Shown piece after piece: positions 1 through 11,106 of a DNA stretch of 64,000 nucleotides. The DNA lies in assembly GCA_945643635.1 (NCBI GenBank), contig CALZFC010000356.1, positions 2,499,001-2,563,000 of the forward strand. Reading direction: 5' to 3'. This DNA is from Allodiplogaster sudhausi. Its lineage: Eukaryota > Nematoda > Chromadorea > Rhabditida > Diplogasteridae. A program made the position numbers and the translations under genes. Within the stretch, counting starts at the first letter, position 1. Each line of letters starts with the position of its first letter. The notes below the pieces were generated by a model that saw only the letters and a list, made by a program, of their open reading frames with translations, was not told the origin of the DNA and made no database searches.

Positions 1-692
1 GCATATGATCGACCGCCTCTCTCGCCGTAGTCGCAACTGATAGCGATGAATCGTGATGACGAATAGGCCTCTTGTACCTGAATAATGGAGTTCATATACA
101 TTCATATCAACACATTTCTCACCTCAACCGTGAGACCCTTCATCACATCTGCTGAGATCGATTGTGCTGACCTAGCAATGGTATGCCGAGATGGCAACTC
201 ATCTGATACTCCGGTAGCCATCCTGGAAGAATTAAAACAAAACTGACTGAAATTATTGAAAAATGATAAACGCACGGGAGCTGAACAATCGACTTGTAAA
301 GCTCAGCAAAATCTGACGATGCCAAAGAGTTGAATGAGGAGCCGCTATTGATAGCATAACGGCCTAGTGCGTGAGTCAGACTTCTTTTTCCTTCGGGTCC
401 CAAGCAAGGCACAAAATGCTTCTTGATAGAAGGCTGGCTGGAAGACGACCCTTCTCCCTCGTGTACTCGCTTGTTGTGGCGGCTAAATAGAGAGCATACT
501 GACAAGCTAAACAGGTCATGCAAAAACTCACGAGATGTGTCCTCCCGCCGTGGACTTGAAAAAAACGGGAGGAGTGCAACGAATGCACGCGCGAAACGTC
601 GTCTTCATATGCGGAGCATCGTCCGCGTCTCGGTAGTAAACATCCACTAACCCGCGAGTTTTCTCTTTGTACACTAACAAAGATGCCTCCAT
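1..692 (-). CDS. BED-finger / hAT transposase-like protein, 5' part (3' end outside window)
   Basis: Minus-strand exons 692-532, 482-276, 222-147 and 77-1 join with consistent phase, separated by introns of 49, 53 and 69 nt with GT...AG ends. ATG at 692 opens the frame. Residues about 36-58 hold a BED-type zinc finger (CIRC, then HISRH). After a Ser-rich linker comes QPSIKKHF and a segment ending SDFAELYKSIVQLP, then LPSRHTIARS and SCDYGERGGRSY; this order matches the start of hAT-superfamily transposases (BED finger, dimerisation helices, first RNase-H-like strand). Known family role: DNA binding and transposition, or a domesticated ZBED-like regulator. The open, correctly phased frame over four exons means it is not obviously decayed, but the catalytic core lies beyond base 1. 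Whether it is an active transposase or a host gene cannot be decided here. Confidence 0.7.
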
Positions 693-1258
693 TGTTGCGT
701 ACTCTGGAAAATGATCACCTTTGCATATTACATCTTGCTCTTTAGTTTGACAGCCGATACTTTTACAATTGAATAGAGCATGTCAGTATCCTTCGATCAA
801 GGCCTGCCCTAGGAATGTTTTTTTTCCGAAATTTTTTCGAATTTGTTCAACAAAATTGGTTACAGGATATGGCTCGTCATGGTGAATGAAATTGACAATA
901 CATCAAACCTGAAAAAATCTCCGCGTGAGACCAGGTAAAGTAAGAATATAATTTACATTTGTCGCTTCTTACTTAGTATTAGACAACCAGCTTGGTGTCA
1001 TTGGATAGCTAATTTAACGTGCTTTAATGTTCATGTGGGATGATTTTATTTTGGTCCAAGTCTTCTTTTGTAAGCTCGCTGGCCGGTTTCTGCGGTGGTT
1101 GCCAAGTCGATGGCCTGTCGCTGAGCTCGACTAATTCTACGTCGGGCTCATCCACGACTAAATATAATGCTTTAAAACAAAACAATAGGAAAAACAACAA
1201 CGAAAAGGGTGTGTGGCGTATTTTTTGGGGCTCTAATTGCTTCTTGCATCATCATGTT
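693..1258. other. Unique AT-rich DNA, no gene seen
   Basis: No exon-like open frame with splice signals and no clear repeat was seen. It would hold the promoter of the minus-strand BED/hAT gene starting at 692, but no core promoter motif is convincing. Confidence 0.4.
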
Positions 1259-1469
1259 CAGGGCCCGGGCTGAGCCCGGGCCGGGCCCGGGCCTAAGTTT
1301 TTAAACGCGGGCCGGGCCGGGCCGGCCTATGGGGTAAGCGGGCCGGGCCGGGCCGGGCCTGTAGGGTAAACGGGCCGGGCCGGGCCGGGCCCGTATTTCC
1401 AGATATGGGCCCGGGCCCGCCAAATTAGCAACGGGCCGGGCCGGGCTCGGCCCGCTTTGATCATCCCTG
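1259..1469. repeat. GC-rich interrupted (GGGCC)n block
   Basis: About 210 bp of repeated GGGCCGGGCC with short AT-containing interruptions, in an otherwise AT-rich setting. It starts at CAGGG (1259) and ends with CCCTG (1465-1469). Those termini suggest a degenerate hAT-type MITE, but the eight bases on either side do not match, so no target duplication supports this. The block is locally self-complementary and G-rich. Confidence 0.6.
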
Positions 1470-1855
1470 GTCTACCCTCAATCTCTCTCTATCTCTTTCT
1501 CTCTCTCGCGACCTCGCTTAGTTTACCTTTCCCTCATATCCATTTCTCTTCCAGTACCATCTTCCTCCTCCCCCTTTATCACTCCATCCCTTTTCCCTCT
1601 ATTCCCTCTCCTGCCCCTTCTCTCCTCTAACCGGGCTGCTCTCGCTCTGTCTACCCTCAATCTCTCTCTATCTCTTTCTCACTTTCTTTCTTACCTGCCA
1701 GGCTCGCCGTCTTCCAGAAGAAGGAGCACGACTGAGCAGGCAGGGGAGATCGCCAGGTCAGCACACTCAGCGTCCTGCAATCATTCCAGAATTGAATTAG
1801 GGAACGAGAGAACTGTAGAATGGAAAGAGAGAGAGCGAGAGAGAGAAAGAGAGAG

Positions 1856-1887
<32 letters not shown>

Positions 1888-2292
1888 GTGATAGGCATAA
1901 AAACGGTTTAACATAGTGATGATCAAATCACTAAAAACAAGGAAGGTGCACAGTGAAAGATGAAGAGCCCATTAAAATGAACCGCTGAATAAAAGCAGAA
2001 ACCAACTTCAGGAATGAATTGGGTGCAACTATTTCACCCAATTCATTTACACTGTAAAGAACCATTAAACGTACAACGAATACTTTATACAAGAACGGCT
2101 TCCAAGCCTGATCGGAACTTGAGTGTGGCTCTAAAGAGGGCCATTGGGTTCTGGGCAGAAGATTTAGAGAGAGAGCATAAGCTCGCTCTCCACGAACACG
2201 GATCGCCTGCTGGAGTTCCTTCGGCATCATAGAAGACGCGCTTGACGAAGACGGCGGAGAGGAAGGAGAGGGGAAAGAGAGGAAGAGTGGGT

Positions 2293-2332
<40 letters not shown>

Positions 2333-2373
2333 AAGAGAACGAGACTGAGACTGAGACTGAGACACAGACAGAG

Positions 2374-2416
<43 letters not shown>

Positions 2417-3151
2417 GAGGGCGAAGACGGCGCAGAGGTCTCGTCAGCGATACCCTGATGTCTGCCTGGAAAATGGGTCTTATAACCACCCCTCTCTCTC
2501 CCTCTCTCTCTCTGCCCCCCCCCCCCCTTCCAGGTGGACTACCCAAGCATCCCCCACAATTCCATATAAACAATTCTTCATCTCGCAGATCCTGGAGGTG
2601 AACCGGGAAGGATTAATGGTAATGAACAAACATTTCTTGCCCAAAAACCAAAATAACTCTTTAATGTTTATATTTTGCGAGAGTTCTAGAAAGCCGGCTG
2701 ACCAAGATGGCAGCCCCTCATACGACGAGTTGCAACAGAAAGAAAATTTCACATAGATTAAAGATAGTGAAAATTTTCTAAGCTTCCAAAAAGGTTAATA
2801 ATGTAGGTTAGCCCGAACGTGGTCAATAAAAAAGAGTAACTAAAGAAACATGCGTGCTGGGTGCATTTCAAAAAATAAAAGTGAAAATGAAGTGTCCGTG
2901 CGTGGTCAGAAATAAGGTACGACCACGAGCGGACACTCCTCTCTGGTACCATCACCAAGAACTTGTTTGAACTTCAACACACAAAAAATGTTGGAACAGC
3001 TGATGCCTTCGCTGGTACAAGGTATCTAGAAATACTAGAACAGCTGGAGAGAGCTGGAGATCAAGAGAGAACCAAAGAGAGAGTGGGCTAGACAGCGAGA
3101 GCGAGGTAGGGAGAGCGAGAGCGAGAGAGCGAGAGAGAGAGAGAGGACAGC

Positions 3152-3199
<48 letters not shown>

Positions 3200-3330
3200 G
3201 AGAGAGGGGAGTGGGAGAGAGCGAGAGAGAGAGGAAGAGAGAGAGAGGGAGAGGGAGAGAGAGGAAGAGAGAGAGACGAAGAGAGAGAGAGAGGGAGAGA
3301 GTGAGAGAGATAGAGATGGGATTGGGTTAG
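1470..3330. repeat. Dense CT/GA simple repeats
   Basis: CT tracts lie at 1480-1700 and GA tracts at 1820-1890, 2285-2415 and 3050-3325. A phrase beginning TCTACCCTCAATCTC occurs twice about 170 bp apart (1471 and 1650). Open frames here translate to SLSLS or ERERE and are not genes. Between tracts (2580-3040) the DNA is unique, with no supported exon. Confidence 0.7.
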
Positions 3331-3722
3331 TTACCTTGACGGTTGTCCGTGGCGGCTGCTTCCTGTCTTTCGGCCGGCGGAGAGGAGATCAGGCCAGCAC
3401 ACGCCATCGCTTTCTAAGCAAAAAAGACTAAGGTTCTTAACGTTCTTCAACATTAAAACTTATTAAACATAAGAAAAGCAATTCTATGCTTGTGGTCAAT
3501 GAGGAAGGGGTCCCTTTGCCCTTCCAACTCCCTCCAATCCTCCCACTACCTCCACCCACAAACCACGAGGGAGGGAATGGGAGGGAATGGCGAGGCGCGT
3601 GCCCAGAGCCCTTGTTTTTTTCTGCATCCCGCCACTGCACTTTGCAGCGCAGTGGTGCATGGGCGGATCATAGGGAAAAGGTTGGGCAGGGGCAAAAAAG
3701 GCCCATCGTGCTGGCTCGGGAC
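3331..3722. other. No supported gene; possible minus-strand exon beside MITE
   Basis: On the minus strand the flank of the MITE at 3723 stays open through about 3560 in a Pro/Ala-rich frame. No splice chain could be built, so no gene is called. Confidence 0.25.
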
Positions 3723-3904
3723 CAGTGCTGAAATAGCGACTGTCTCTGAACTTGGGCCGTGGGGTTACAATGTAAAAAAAAATAGATGAACTATAAAATG
3801 AAAAAGGCCATCCCGGCTGGTTACAAAGTGTTCCGAGCTTACGACCCGGAGGGGGGGGGGGGGGGTTACAAACCCTGTCATGGGTGAGACCTATTTCAGC
3901 TCTG
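3723..3904 (-). mobile_element. hAT-type MITE, copy A (182 bp)
   Basis: Terminal inverted repeats CAGTGCTGAAATAG (left) and CTATTTCAGCTCTG (right). A perfect 8-bp target duplication CTCGGGAC flanks it at 3715-3722 and 3905-3912, diagnostic of the hAT superfamily together with a CAGTG terminus. There is no coding capacity. Read on the minus strand, the left terminus ends AATAG|GTCTCACC (donor-like) and the right terminus is CTATTTCAG|CACTG (acceptor-like). A run of 15 or more G lies inside it. Confidence 0.85.
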
Positions 3905-3912
3905 CTCGGGAC

Positions 3913-6101
3913 CACAAGCAGGGAACACGGTTAAACAAGTAAACAACACATATAACAAAAGACGAACGTATTAGTCGGCGTGCCGACAGGGCCCAGGCAT
4001 CTCCTGTAGGAGGAGGGCGGGCACTCCAGCCAGACATACTCGGCAGAGAGTGCCAGACGACGAGAGCGCGGCAGAGACAGAGAGGGAGAGACTCGCTCTG
4101 AAATCAAAAGAGGTCACTATAGACAACCTACAAAAGACACCTCTAGCAAAGTAGCCATGCGCCATATAACAGTAAACAAATATAAACGAGCGCGCAATAT
4201 GTAACAGACGGCGGAATAGAGACGAGATGTTGGCCACGGGTAAAATTGCACGATCGATTCGATAGCCCAGTCTGATTTCAGAGCAATTACTAGCCTTTAC
4301 GGGCCCAATATCTACTATCCGACCTTGATCGTCTGGGCGCTAAACAATGGCTTTAATTCACTAACGTTGGCTGATAAAATGCATCTTCGCTTGTCAAAAG
4401 GGAAGTTCTAAGACGCCAGTGAAAAAGGATGAAAAGAAGGGGAGGGGGGGGGGGGGGGGGGTTTGAAAAGGCGGAAAGAAAGAACACAGAGAGAAATAAC
4501 AGGAAGGGACAAGGAAATCGGCAATCCTTGCTGATCAATGTTTTCCAGCCTAAAACCAACCCCCTTTTGCAATACCCCAGGCCGCAAATTTCACGATATA
4601 TCTGCAATGCGACCGACAAGCATTTATAAGGAAAATGGAGTGGAGAAAATGGAGAGTCAAATTAAGAAAGGAATGATTGTGAGTGGATCCGCCACGACTA
4701 ATGATGGAGGGGAGCAGAGAGAAAAAGCCAATGTGTGGGTCCCGGAAAAACAACTAGGGGTAGGGACTTTTTGGGCCCCAAAAACAAGGAGGGGTAAAAA
4801 ATTTTTTAACGCAGACTGATGTATCGAGAAGGCGGAAAATTTTTAGGTGATATATGACGCAATTGCCTCAAGTTGACCTAATGGACCAAATGAAATAAGC
4901 GTAATCAGCACTTCAGTGGAACGGAATAATAGAAAGTTGTGGGGAGAGAGAGAGTAAGAGAGTGAGAGAGCGAGAGAGCGAGAGAGAGCGAGAGAGAGAG
5001 AGAGAGAGAGGTGAATGAGAATGTGAGTGCTACAGAGAGCAAGTGAGAGAGAGAGAACACAAAAGTAACGGCATATATAAGCAAGAACAGCAAATTAATA
5101 AAGCTTCGGTGCTATTACAATTAGCGGGGCACTATTATTCTTCTTCTCCTTCCCAATTCGTCTTAAAACATGCTCCAAGTGGTTTTAGGGCATGCAGAGC
5201 ACGAACAACCATTATATAAGAGCAGTACGCGGGAGAGAAAGGCGATGAACACATTTATTCGTGCTCCACTTTCCCTAAAACAAAAAAACTGCCCCCTAAC
5301 CGTAATCGCCATGAATAAGACCATAAATAGTACCATAAAATAAATACTGCTATTCCAAGCATACAAGATTACAGCGACAAAGACTGGACAAACGGCAGCA
5401 AAGAATGTGTGTTGTGGTTGGGCGAGGAGAAGCAAAAGAAGAGGGCGGCCGACCTCCTTCCAAAAGGCTGTCTACATCTACACAATTACGTTTGCATCCA
5501 TTAATCCACGGCATTCAATTGCATCCTTCATGACCAGGAAAATCGAGAAATAACAGAAGAATGACTCCTGACATTTTCAACAAGGAGCGGTCACAACGAA
5601 TTAAATCAACCGCCGACAACAGTCACGAAGAAAGAAGAAAAATACGTTCGCCAAAATAACACATTAATAAGGCTGGTTATCACGAAGAAAGAAGGAAAAG
5701 TGTTTACCAAAGTAAAACATTAATTGTAAGAAGGCTGGTCAAGAAGGCTTGCGAAATAGTGTGAAATCCCTTGTTTAAAATATTCTCTTACAGTATACTC
5801 GTAATGCACCGCTAAGGGTTTTCCGCGCAAGACAAAGTTGCGCTTAAAGGCACTTGCTCTTGCAAGTCTTTTCAACAGCGGACGGAACAAAGAAACGTGG
5901 TTGGGAAAAAAAAGCTACGACTGCGAATTCTTTATGCGATAATACGACACGAATGTCTTGCCGTAACGAATGAAAAAGAATGAATGTCAGTTGGGACGAG
6001 GGGAAACAAATGATTATTAATTGCTCAGCACTCTACAATCAGCAAAAGAGAGAGAGGAAAAGAAAGAGAGAGATGATTTCTGCTTGAGAGTAAGATTCAT
6101 G

Positions 6102-6140
<39 letters not shown>

Positions 6141-6200
6141 GAATCGACTCTTCCTATCTCGATTCCCTTCCATGCCACCCATAAAAAAACATATCACTGA
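3913..6200. other. Intergenic DNA with simple repeats
   Basis: No gene with a credible splice chain. It contains a poly-G run at about 4444-4461, a GA tract at 4935-5060, GA at 6045-6075 and CT at 6104-6137. The stretch 5070-6040 is AT-rich unique sequence. Confidence 0.4.
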
Positions 6201-6218
6201 CAATGACCACTAGCCCTT

Positions 6219-6386
6219 CTACTCCTTGAACCGGTGAGCAGCGTAGAAGGCCAGACTGTCTCGATGTTCTGTCGGTGTATCTTTCAAGGAGTGTGGATTC
6301 CCTCCGTTCGTTGGAAACACAAAGAGAGCTGCGCATTCATTCTCGGCCAGATAGTAAGAGAAAGGCAGACGAGAGAGAGAGAGAGC

Positions 6387-6449
<63 letters not shown>

Positions 6450-6670
6450 CGGTTTGAGATGGCCATATAGCCGTGGTGAAGGACGAAGAGGCACTACTGC
6501 CCTTATTGCACTTCATTACTATTATTCGAAGCAGTGTTATATAAAGCGGAACAGCCGGTTTAAAATCGTGGAACCCTACGTAGTATAAACTGATAACTTC
6601 TCCAAGAAGTTCAGCTTCCTTCCTGTCCTTTTCGCATGAGAAATTATTTTCGCTTGCTATTTCGAGCAAA
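6219..6670 (-). CDS. Candidate exons of an unrecognised minus-strand gene
   Basis: A minus-strand frame ends at a stop at 6219-6221 and reads back through about 40 residues of ordinary composition (AALFVFPTNGG ... YAAHRFKE) to an AG within GA-rich DNA near 6350. A second ordinary stretch (SCEKDRKEAELLGEVISLYY) lies at about 6540-6665. The two are separated by a 90-bp GA tract that would be an intron. No start codon or domain was recognised. Codon texture, not homology, is the only evidence. Confidence 0.25.
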
Positions 6671-7072
6671 GAGAGCGGATGCAGCTCTCACTCAGATAGG
6701 AGAAGAACCTCTTCTACATAAGAGGGTTCATGGTAGAGCCATTTGATGTCAGTCTCTTCACTTCTGACTATGAGCATCATCGATCCCGTTTTGCTTGAAG
6801 CACAGTCTCACTTTCTCTCAACCTTCTCTCGCTCCTCTCTCTCTCTCTCCCTCTCTCCCTCTCTATTTCTCCCTCTTTCTCGCTCCTCTCTCTTTCTCTT
6901 TCTTTAAGAAACCTTAGGGTGATTGCCTTATTCCCGCTGACAACTACAAGCCAACGGAAGGGGGCACTCTCATCACGTCCATTTGCAGAGGGCGCGATGC
7001 CAATTCAGCCCATCCGTTTCCTGGTGAACGGTTGTCAAACTGCAGAGAAGCCGTTTATCGCAATCGTGTTTT

Positions 7073-7205
7073 CCACGTTCATTTCACAGCCATTGCGAGC
7101 TGCTCCGTCTATGGCAAGCTCATCGCACGCCCGGTTATAGGCAAATTCAGCACGGAATGTGTCCATCCAGCTCTTCCAGTTCAATAAGTTCAATCCTCCT
7201 CTGCC
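7073..7205 (-). CDS. Candidate terminal exon, unrecognised
   Basis: The minus-strand frame from about 7205 to a stop near 7073 gives about 45 residues with mixed composition (NWKSWMDTFRAEFAYN ... ENTIAINGFSAV) between CT/GA tracts. It is preceded on the minus strand by a polypyrimidine-poor region, so the acceptor is uncertain. It may belong with the 6.2-6.7 kb candidates. Confidence 0.2.
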
Positions 7206-7548
7206 ATGAACCCTCTCTTCTCTTTTTTCTCGCTTTCTCTCTTTTTCTCTGGCAAACAAGTCACTACTGCATCCTTAATTATGTTTTTAAGTAAAAATAT
7301 TTACCGCTGAAATTTGTATGATCTATTTTTATTGGAATGCTGCTACAAACTCCTATTGATTTAGAATACATCCAATAGTGTAGAATTTAAACCCAATCCT
7401 CCTCTGGTCCTATCGAAACAACATTAACATCATCCTTCGCATCCGTTTTATGGAGAGACAGAGAAAGGGAGATAGAGGGAGGAACAGAGACATGGAGAGA
7501 GAGAGGGAGGGAGAGAGAGAGAAGGAACGTCCAAGCTATATGTATACA

Positions 7549-7940
7549 TTATGAGACTAGGTTTGTGCCTTCAGCACTAATGTGCTGTACCTGCTCAGAA
7601 TTACATATATATTTTGTACTCGCCCACACCACGAGATTGAGCTGTGGAGGAGAGTTGTTGGCTGGGCCGAGAGCAGGTCGGGGAGAGGACGAGGGAGCAA
7701 CTGCATAACGAGTGACGCGAGAAAGGGCAGCCATGAGCCAACTCGGGCATCTCAAAAGAAGGAATAGAGAGAGAGAGGGAGTGAGAGAAAAAGAGAAAGC
7801 GAGAGAGATAGAGAGAAAGAGAATGAGAGAGAAGAAGAGAAAGAGAGAGAGAGAGTGAGAGAGGAGAAAGACCTTCGTATGTATGTGGACATCACATACA
7901 GATCTTTCTTTGTACATCCTCAGGACCCTCATCTTAGACC
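7549..7940 (-). pseudogene. Truncated copy of the 9.25-10.74 kb gene exon region
   Basis: On the minus strand 7770-7640 (from TTTTGAG through PSWLMAALSRVTRYAVAP) is clearly similar to the exon at 9753-9669 (PDWLATALSHVARHAVAP), and the intron upstream (7860-7935) resembles the intron 9754-9907, including the sequence around its donor. Neighbouring exons of the full gene are not found nearby. It therefore looks like a partial duplication of a gene middle. Independent function is not excluded. Confidence 0.45.
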
Positions 7941-8199
7941 GAGTTTCCCCATCTAGATTCGTATTATATTATTATTTTCGAAGGCTTGTGCCTCCACCAA
8001 CTCGCCTGTCGATTGAAACATGTTTGCAAATTGAAACGAGTGTCTTGTTCTTGGTCTAATAAACATGTCATGAATTTGTTGTTGTTTGTCTTACAAATGT
8101 TTTACTGACAAGAATGGAGCGTCATGAACCCGCACAGAGAGAAAGTACAAACAAGGATATGTACAAACAGATAGATTGGAGAAGAAGAAAACCGATTGG

Positions 8200-8560
8200 A
8201 TATGATCGAGAGAGAGGGAGGGTGAGAGTGAGAGAGAGAGAGTGAGAGTGAGAGAGAGGGAAGAAGACAGAAATGGAGAGAGAAAGAGTGATAGAGAAAA
8301 CAACTCTTCATTTACTCGCTCTCTCCATCTCTTCTAATCTCCCCCTCCGCCTGGAACAGGCCATCCACACGTCCTTTCCTCCCCAAAACATACTTTCCCG
8401 GTATACGGTGCATTCCCTAAGCTCCGCCTCCCAAGCAAAGCTCCCTGAGGGTCAGCAATCAATGTTGAATGGTCGTCAGAATGGCATGCTGTTGTTTCTG
8501 CCCAATCTCTACAATAAAGACTATTCTCCATCATTCCCTGGCAATGCAAGCACATCATAT
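8200..8560. repeat. GA tract and dispersed repeat (inverse copy at 20.9 kb)
   Basis: 8205-8290 is a GA tract. 8370-8500 (core TTTCCCGGTATACGGTGCAT and GGTCAGCAATCAATGTTGAA) occurs as the reverse complement at about 20880-20975, so this is an unclassified interspersed repeat. No termini were resolved. Confidence 0.5.
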
Positions 8561-8574
8561 CTCTCTTTCTCTTT

Positions 8575-9250
8575 CTCTTTCTCTCTCTCCCTCTCTCTTT
8601 CTATATCCCTTACCAGTGACAAGTTCAATGAAGAGCCCGACACCGGCAGACCACAACTTAGTAAAAAAAAAAGCTATAATTCAACATATGCAAAAATTCA
8701 CGCTTCCAAAGCAAACGAATTTATGTTCATATATTCCTTGTCGCAAGTACAAGAACATCACCGGTTAACCTAGCCATGAAAAATAGTAGGGTAACAACAG
8801 ATGGACTACAAACTTCAGAACGCAAATTTACAGATATAATATTTAGAGCAGTTCGTCTAATTGCAAGTATTCCTCACTATATGCAAGATATTGCTCAAAA
8901 ATATCTACAAAATACCAGAGTAATCTCAGAATAAACGATAGGGCGATGCAGTACAAAACTGATGAAATCTTAATGAGCTTAAAATGTTGAAGTGAGAAAA
9001 AAAAATTAGCCACAGAACAGTCAACTAAGAGAATCCGAAGTTGAGTAATGTAAGGAAAACAAATAGCACACGAGAGGCATCAGATAAAACGTATGCATTT
9101 GAGACTACCCTATAAAAAATATAAAGAAATCGAGTAATGGGCGTGCATATAACATAGGACCAACGATATTAACAGTTCAAATTTTAAATAAAATAATGAG
9201 GATGGCATGTAAAAGAGAAAAGAGCAGGAAGAGAATATGAGTAAAACCCC
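8575..9250. other. AT-rich intergenic DNA, nothing recognised
   Basis: It has a CT tract at 8565-8610 and otherwise unique AT-rich sequence. It is immediately 3' of the minus-strand gene ending at 9254. Confidence 0.4.
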
Positions 9251-9253
9251 CGT

Positions 9254-10742
9254 CTACACTCCAGCGCGTCGGCTAAGTCGATTCTCGTACCTCTGTCGAC
9301 GCTCTTCGGCCTGTTGCTGAACACGATGCTCAGCACGATTCAGCGGACCGAACTGAGGCGGCGGAGGGACGGGGGCCACAGCCGGTGCGGCTTGTGGCTG
9401 AGCGCGATGGAGCGGTGGCGGAGGAGCGAAATTGACAGGGGCGACCGCCGGTTGGGGAGGAGGCGGGGGAGCAACTGCACCGAGAGAATGATCCAGAAGA
9501 CGATGCATAACGACGTAGAAGACAGTCGGCCGGGCCACCTGCGCAGCATCCTGAAGTGGACGAGAGTTAGGGAGGATAGAGAGCGAGAGAGAGAGAGACA
9601 GAGAGAGAGAGAGAGAAAGAGAGAGAAGAACGAGAGGAAGAAAGAAAGTAAGAACACTGAAACTATACATTATTAGCCGGCTGGGGACGAGACGGGGGAG
9701 CGACTGCATGACGAGCGACGTGAGAAAGAGCAGTCGCCAGCCAATCCGGCATACTCAAAAAGAAGAAATAGAGAGACGGGAGAGAGAGAAATACAGAGAG
9801 AGAGAGAGTGTGTGAGCGAGAGAGAAGAAGAGAGAGAGAGGGAGAATGAGATATACATATGTCCACATATCACAGAAGTACTTTCCAAATATTCTGGTAC
9901 AACAAACCTGTGCCGCATGAGGTCCCCGAGCGTAGGGTGAGCGTTGTATTTGACAACCAGTGCTGAAATAGTGACTGCGTCTTGACTTGGACCGGGGCTT
10001 ACAAACTGCCAATCCGGGGGATGCAAAGTGAACAACCGCCAACCCGTGGGTTACAATGTGTTCCGGCCCTTCGGCCCGGTGGCTTCCATCGCTATCATGT
10101 GTCAGACCTGTTTCAGCACTGGTGACAACGGCTTCTTTGTGATGAAATGAGGAGAGAAGAGCCTTCGCTTTCTCCCGACCAACGCAGCCGTACAGCAAGA
10201 CGAGCTGGACTCCCAGCTTCTAAAGTACGAGAAAATCAATGCTATCTTCCGCAGATTCCGCCATGGTTTCTCACCTCGATTGCCTTCTTAATCTCCGGGA
10301 GGGGCTCGCACACGAAGCGGAAATGTGCGAACTCGACCGACTTCAGCCTCCACACGCGAAGATGAACAATGTCGCGGTCGACGTCCGAATAATTCACCTC
10401 AAATAAAGCTTGGACGAAGTAGTCAAATTTCGTTCCCCAATACAATTTAATTCTCAAATAAAAAAAGTAATAAATCAGTATACTACTCAACAAACATGAA
10501 TTGTTTTTGTCATCATCAAATGATGCAATCAATGAGCCGAAACCAACAGAGAAGGGGCGAGAGATGCGTGGGGAATAGAACCGAAGGATGTACTTATCGC
10601 TGCCTTTTTGTATTATAGTTATGTGGTCGGGAGAGAGGCCGGCCGTGTGCATGAAGGCGACGCCATCCAGGAAAGTCTGCCCCGACTTCTGCAGCAGAAT
10701 CTTCTCAATGCACATCGCAGTCAGACTCTTGACGTGCGTCAT
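9254..10742 (-). CDS. Unrecognised protein; one exon interrupted by a MITE-derived intron
   Basis: Minus-strand exons: 10742-10594, 10452-10275, 10219-10108, 9962-9908, 9753-9669, 9550-9254 (stop TAG). All phases agree, and all introns have GT...AG ends. The total is about 291 codons from ATG 10742, which could be internal. The N-terminal half is globular (VHLRVWRLKSVEFAHFRF; KLGVQLVLLYGCVGREK). The C-terminal 70 residues are rich in Pro/Ala and end in an Arg-rich helix. No family was recognised. Exons 3 and 4 are one ancestral exon: bases 9958-10121 between them are a hAT-type MITE with its target duplication, and removing it also gives a continuous frame. The protein would gain nine residues if the MITE is spliced. 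Several introns contain long GA tracts on the plus strand, i.e. CT on the sense strand. Exon 9753-9669 has a degenerate copy at 7.65 kb. Confidence 0.55.
9958..10121 (-). mobile_element. hAT-type MITE, copy B, inside a coding exon
   Basis: TIRs CAGTGCTGAAATAG (9958) and CTGTTTCAGCACTG (ends 10121). Flanking 8-mers TTGACAAC (9950-9957) and GTGACAAC (10122-10129) match at 7 of 8. On the minus strand the inner edge of one TIR gives AACAG|GTCTGACA and the other gives CACTATTTCAG|CACTG, defining a 145-nt intron (10107-9963). The sequence kept in mRNA is 14+5 nt of TIR plus the 8-nt duplication, 27 nt, preserving frame. Confidence 0.85.
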
Positions 10743-10964
10743 CGAAGAGCAACAAGAAGTTGGCCTTCAAACAACGTCTACTCGAAGGAATACAAAGTAT
10801 TGTGACTTGGCTAATCAGTGGAAGATAAGAATAAATGAATGGGCAAAAAAAGTCTGAGCAACCGCAACAATTAGCGAGAAATCACACTTCCTAGACTGGG
10901 TGATGTTTGGATCCAACCGATCAATTGCACTTGACTTGCCTATGCACATTCAATCTTCTCTGTC

Positions 10965-11106
10965 TCTCCATCTCCTCTCTCTACATCTCCACTGTCTCTC
11001 CATCTTCTCTGTCTCTCCTTCTCCTCTGTCTCTCCATCTCCACTATCTCTCCATCTCCTCTGTCTCTCCATCTCCTCTGTCTCTCCATCTCCTCTGTCTC
11101 TCCATC
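10965..11106 (+). repeat. Minisatellite, unit about 18 bp (CTCTGTCTCTCCATCTCC)
   Basis: About eight imperfect units in tandem. The open frames over it are artefacts. Confidence 0.8.

Noticed and set aside
1259..1469. Harbinger or hAT element with GC-rich body
   Set aside because: CAGGG/CCCTG ends are suggestive, but flanking 8-mers (ATCATGTT and GTCTACCC) do not match; kept only as a repeat.
2242..2601. Arg/Glu-rich open frame
   Set aside because: Translation of a GA tract; no splice or homology support.
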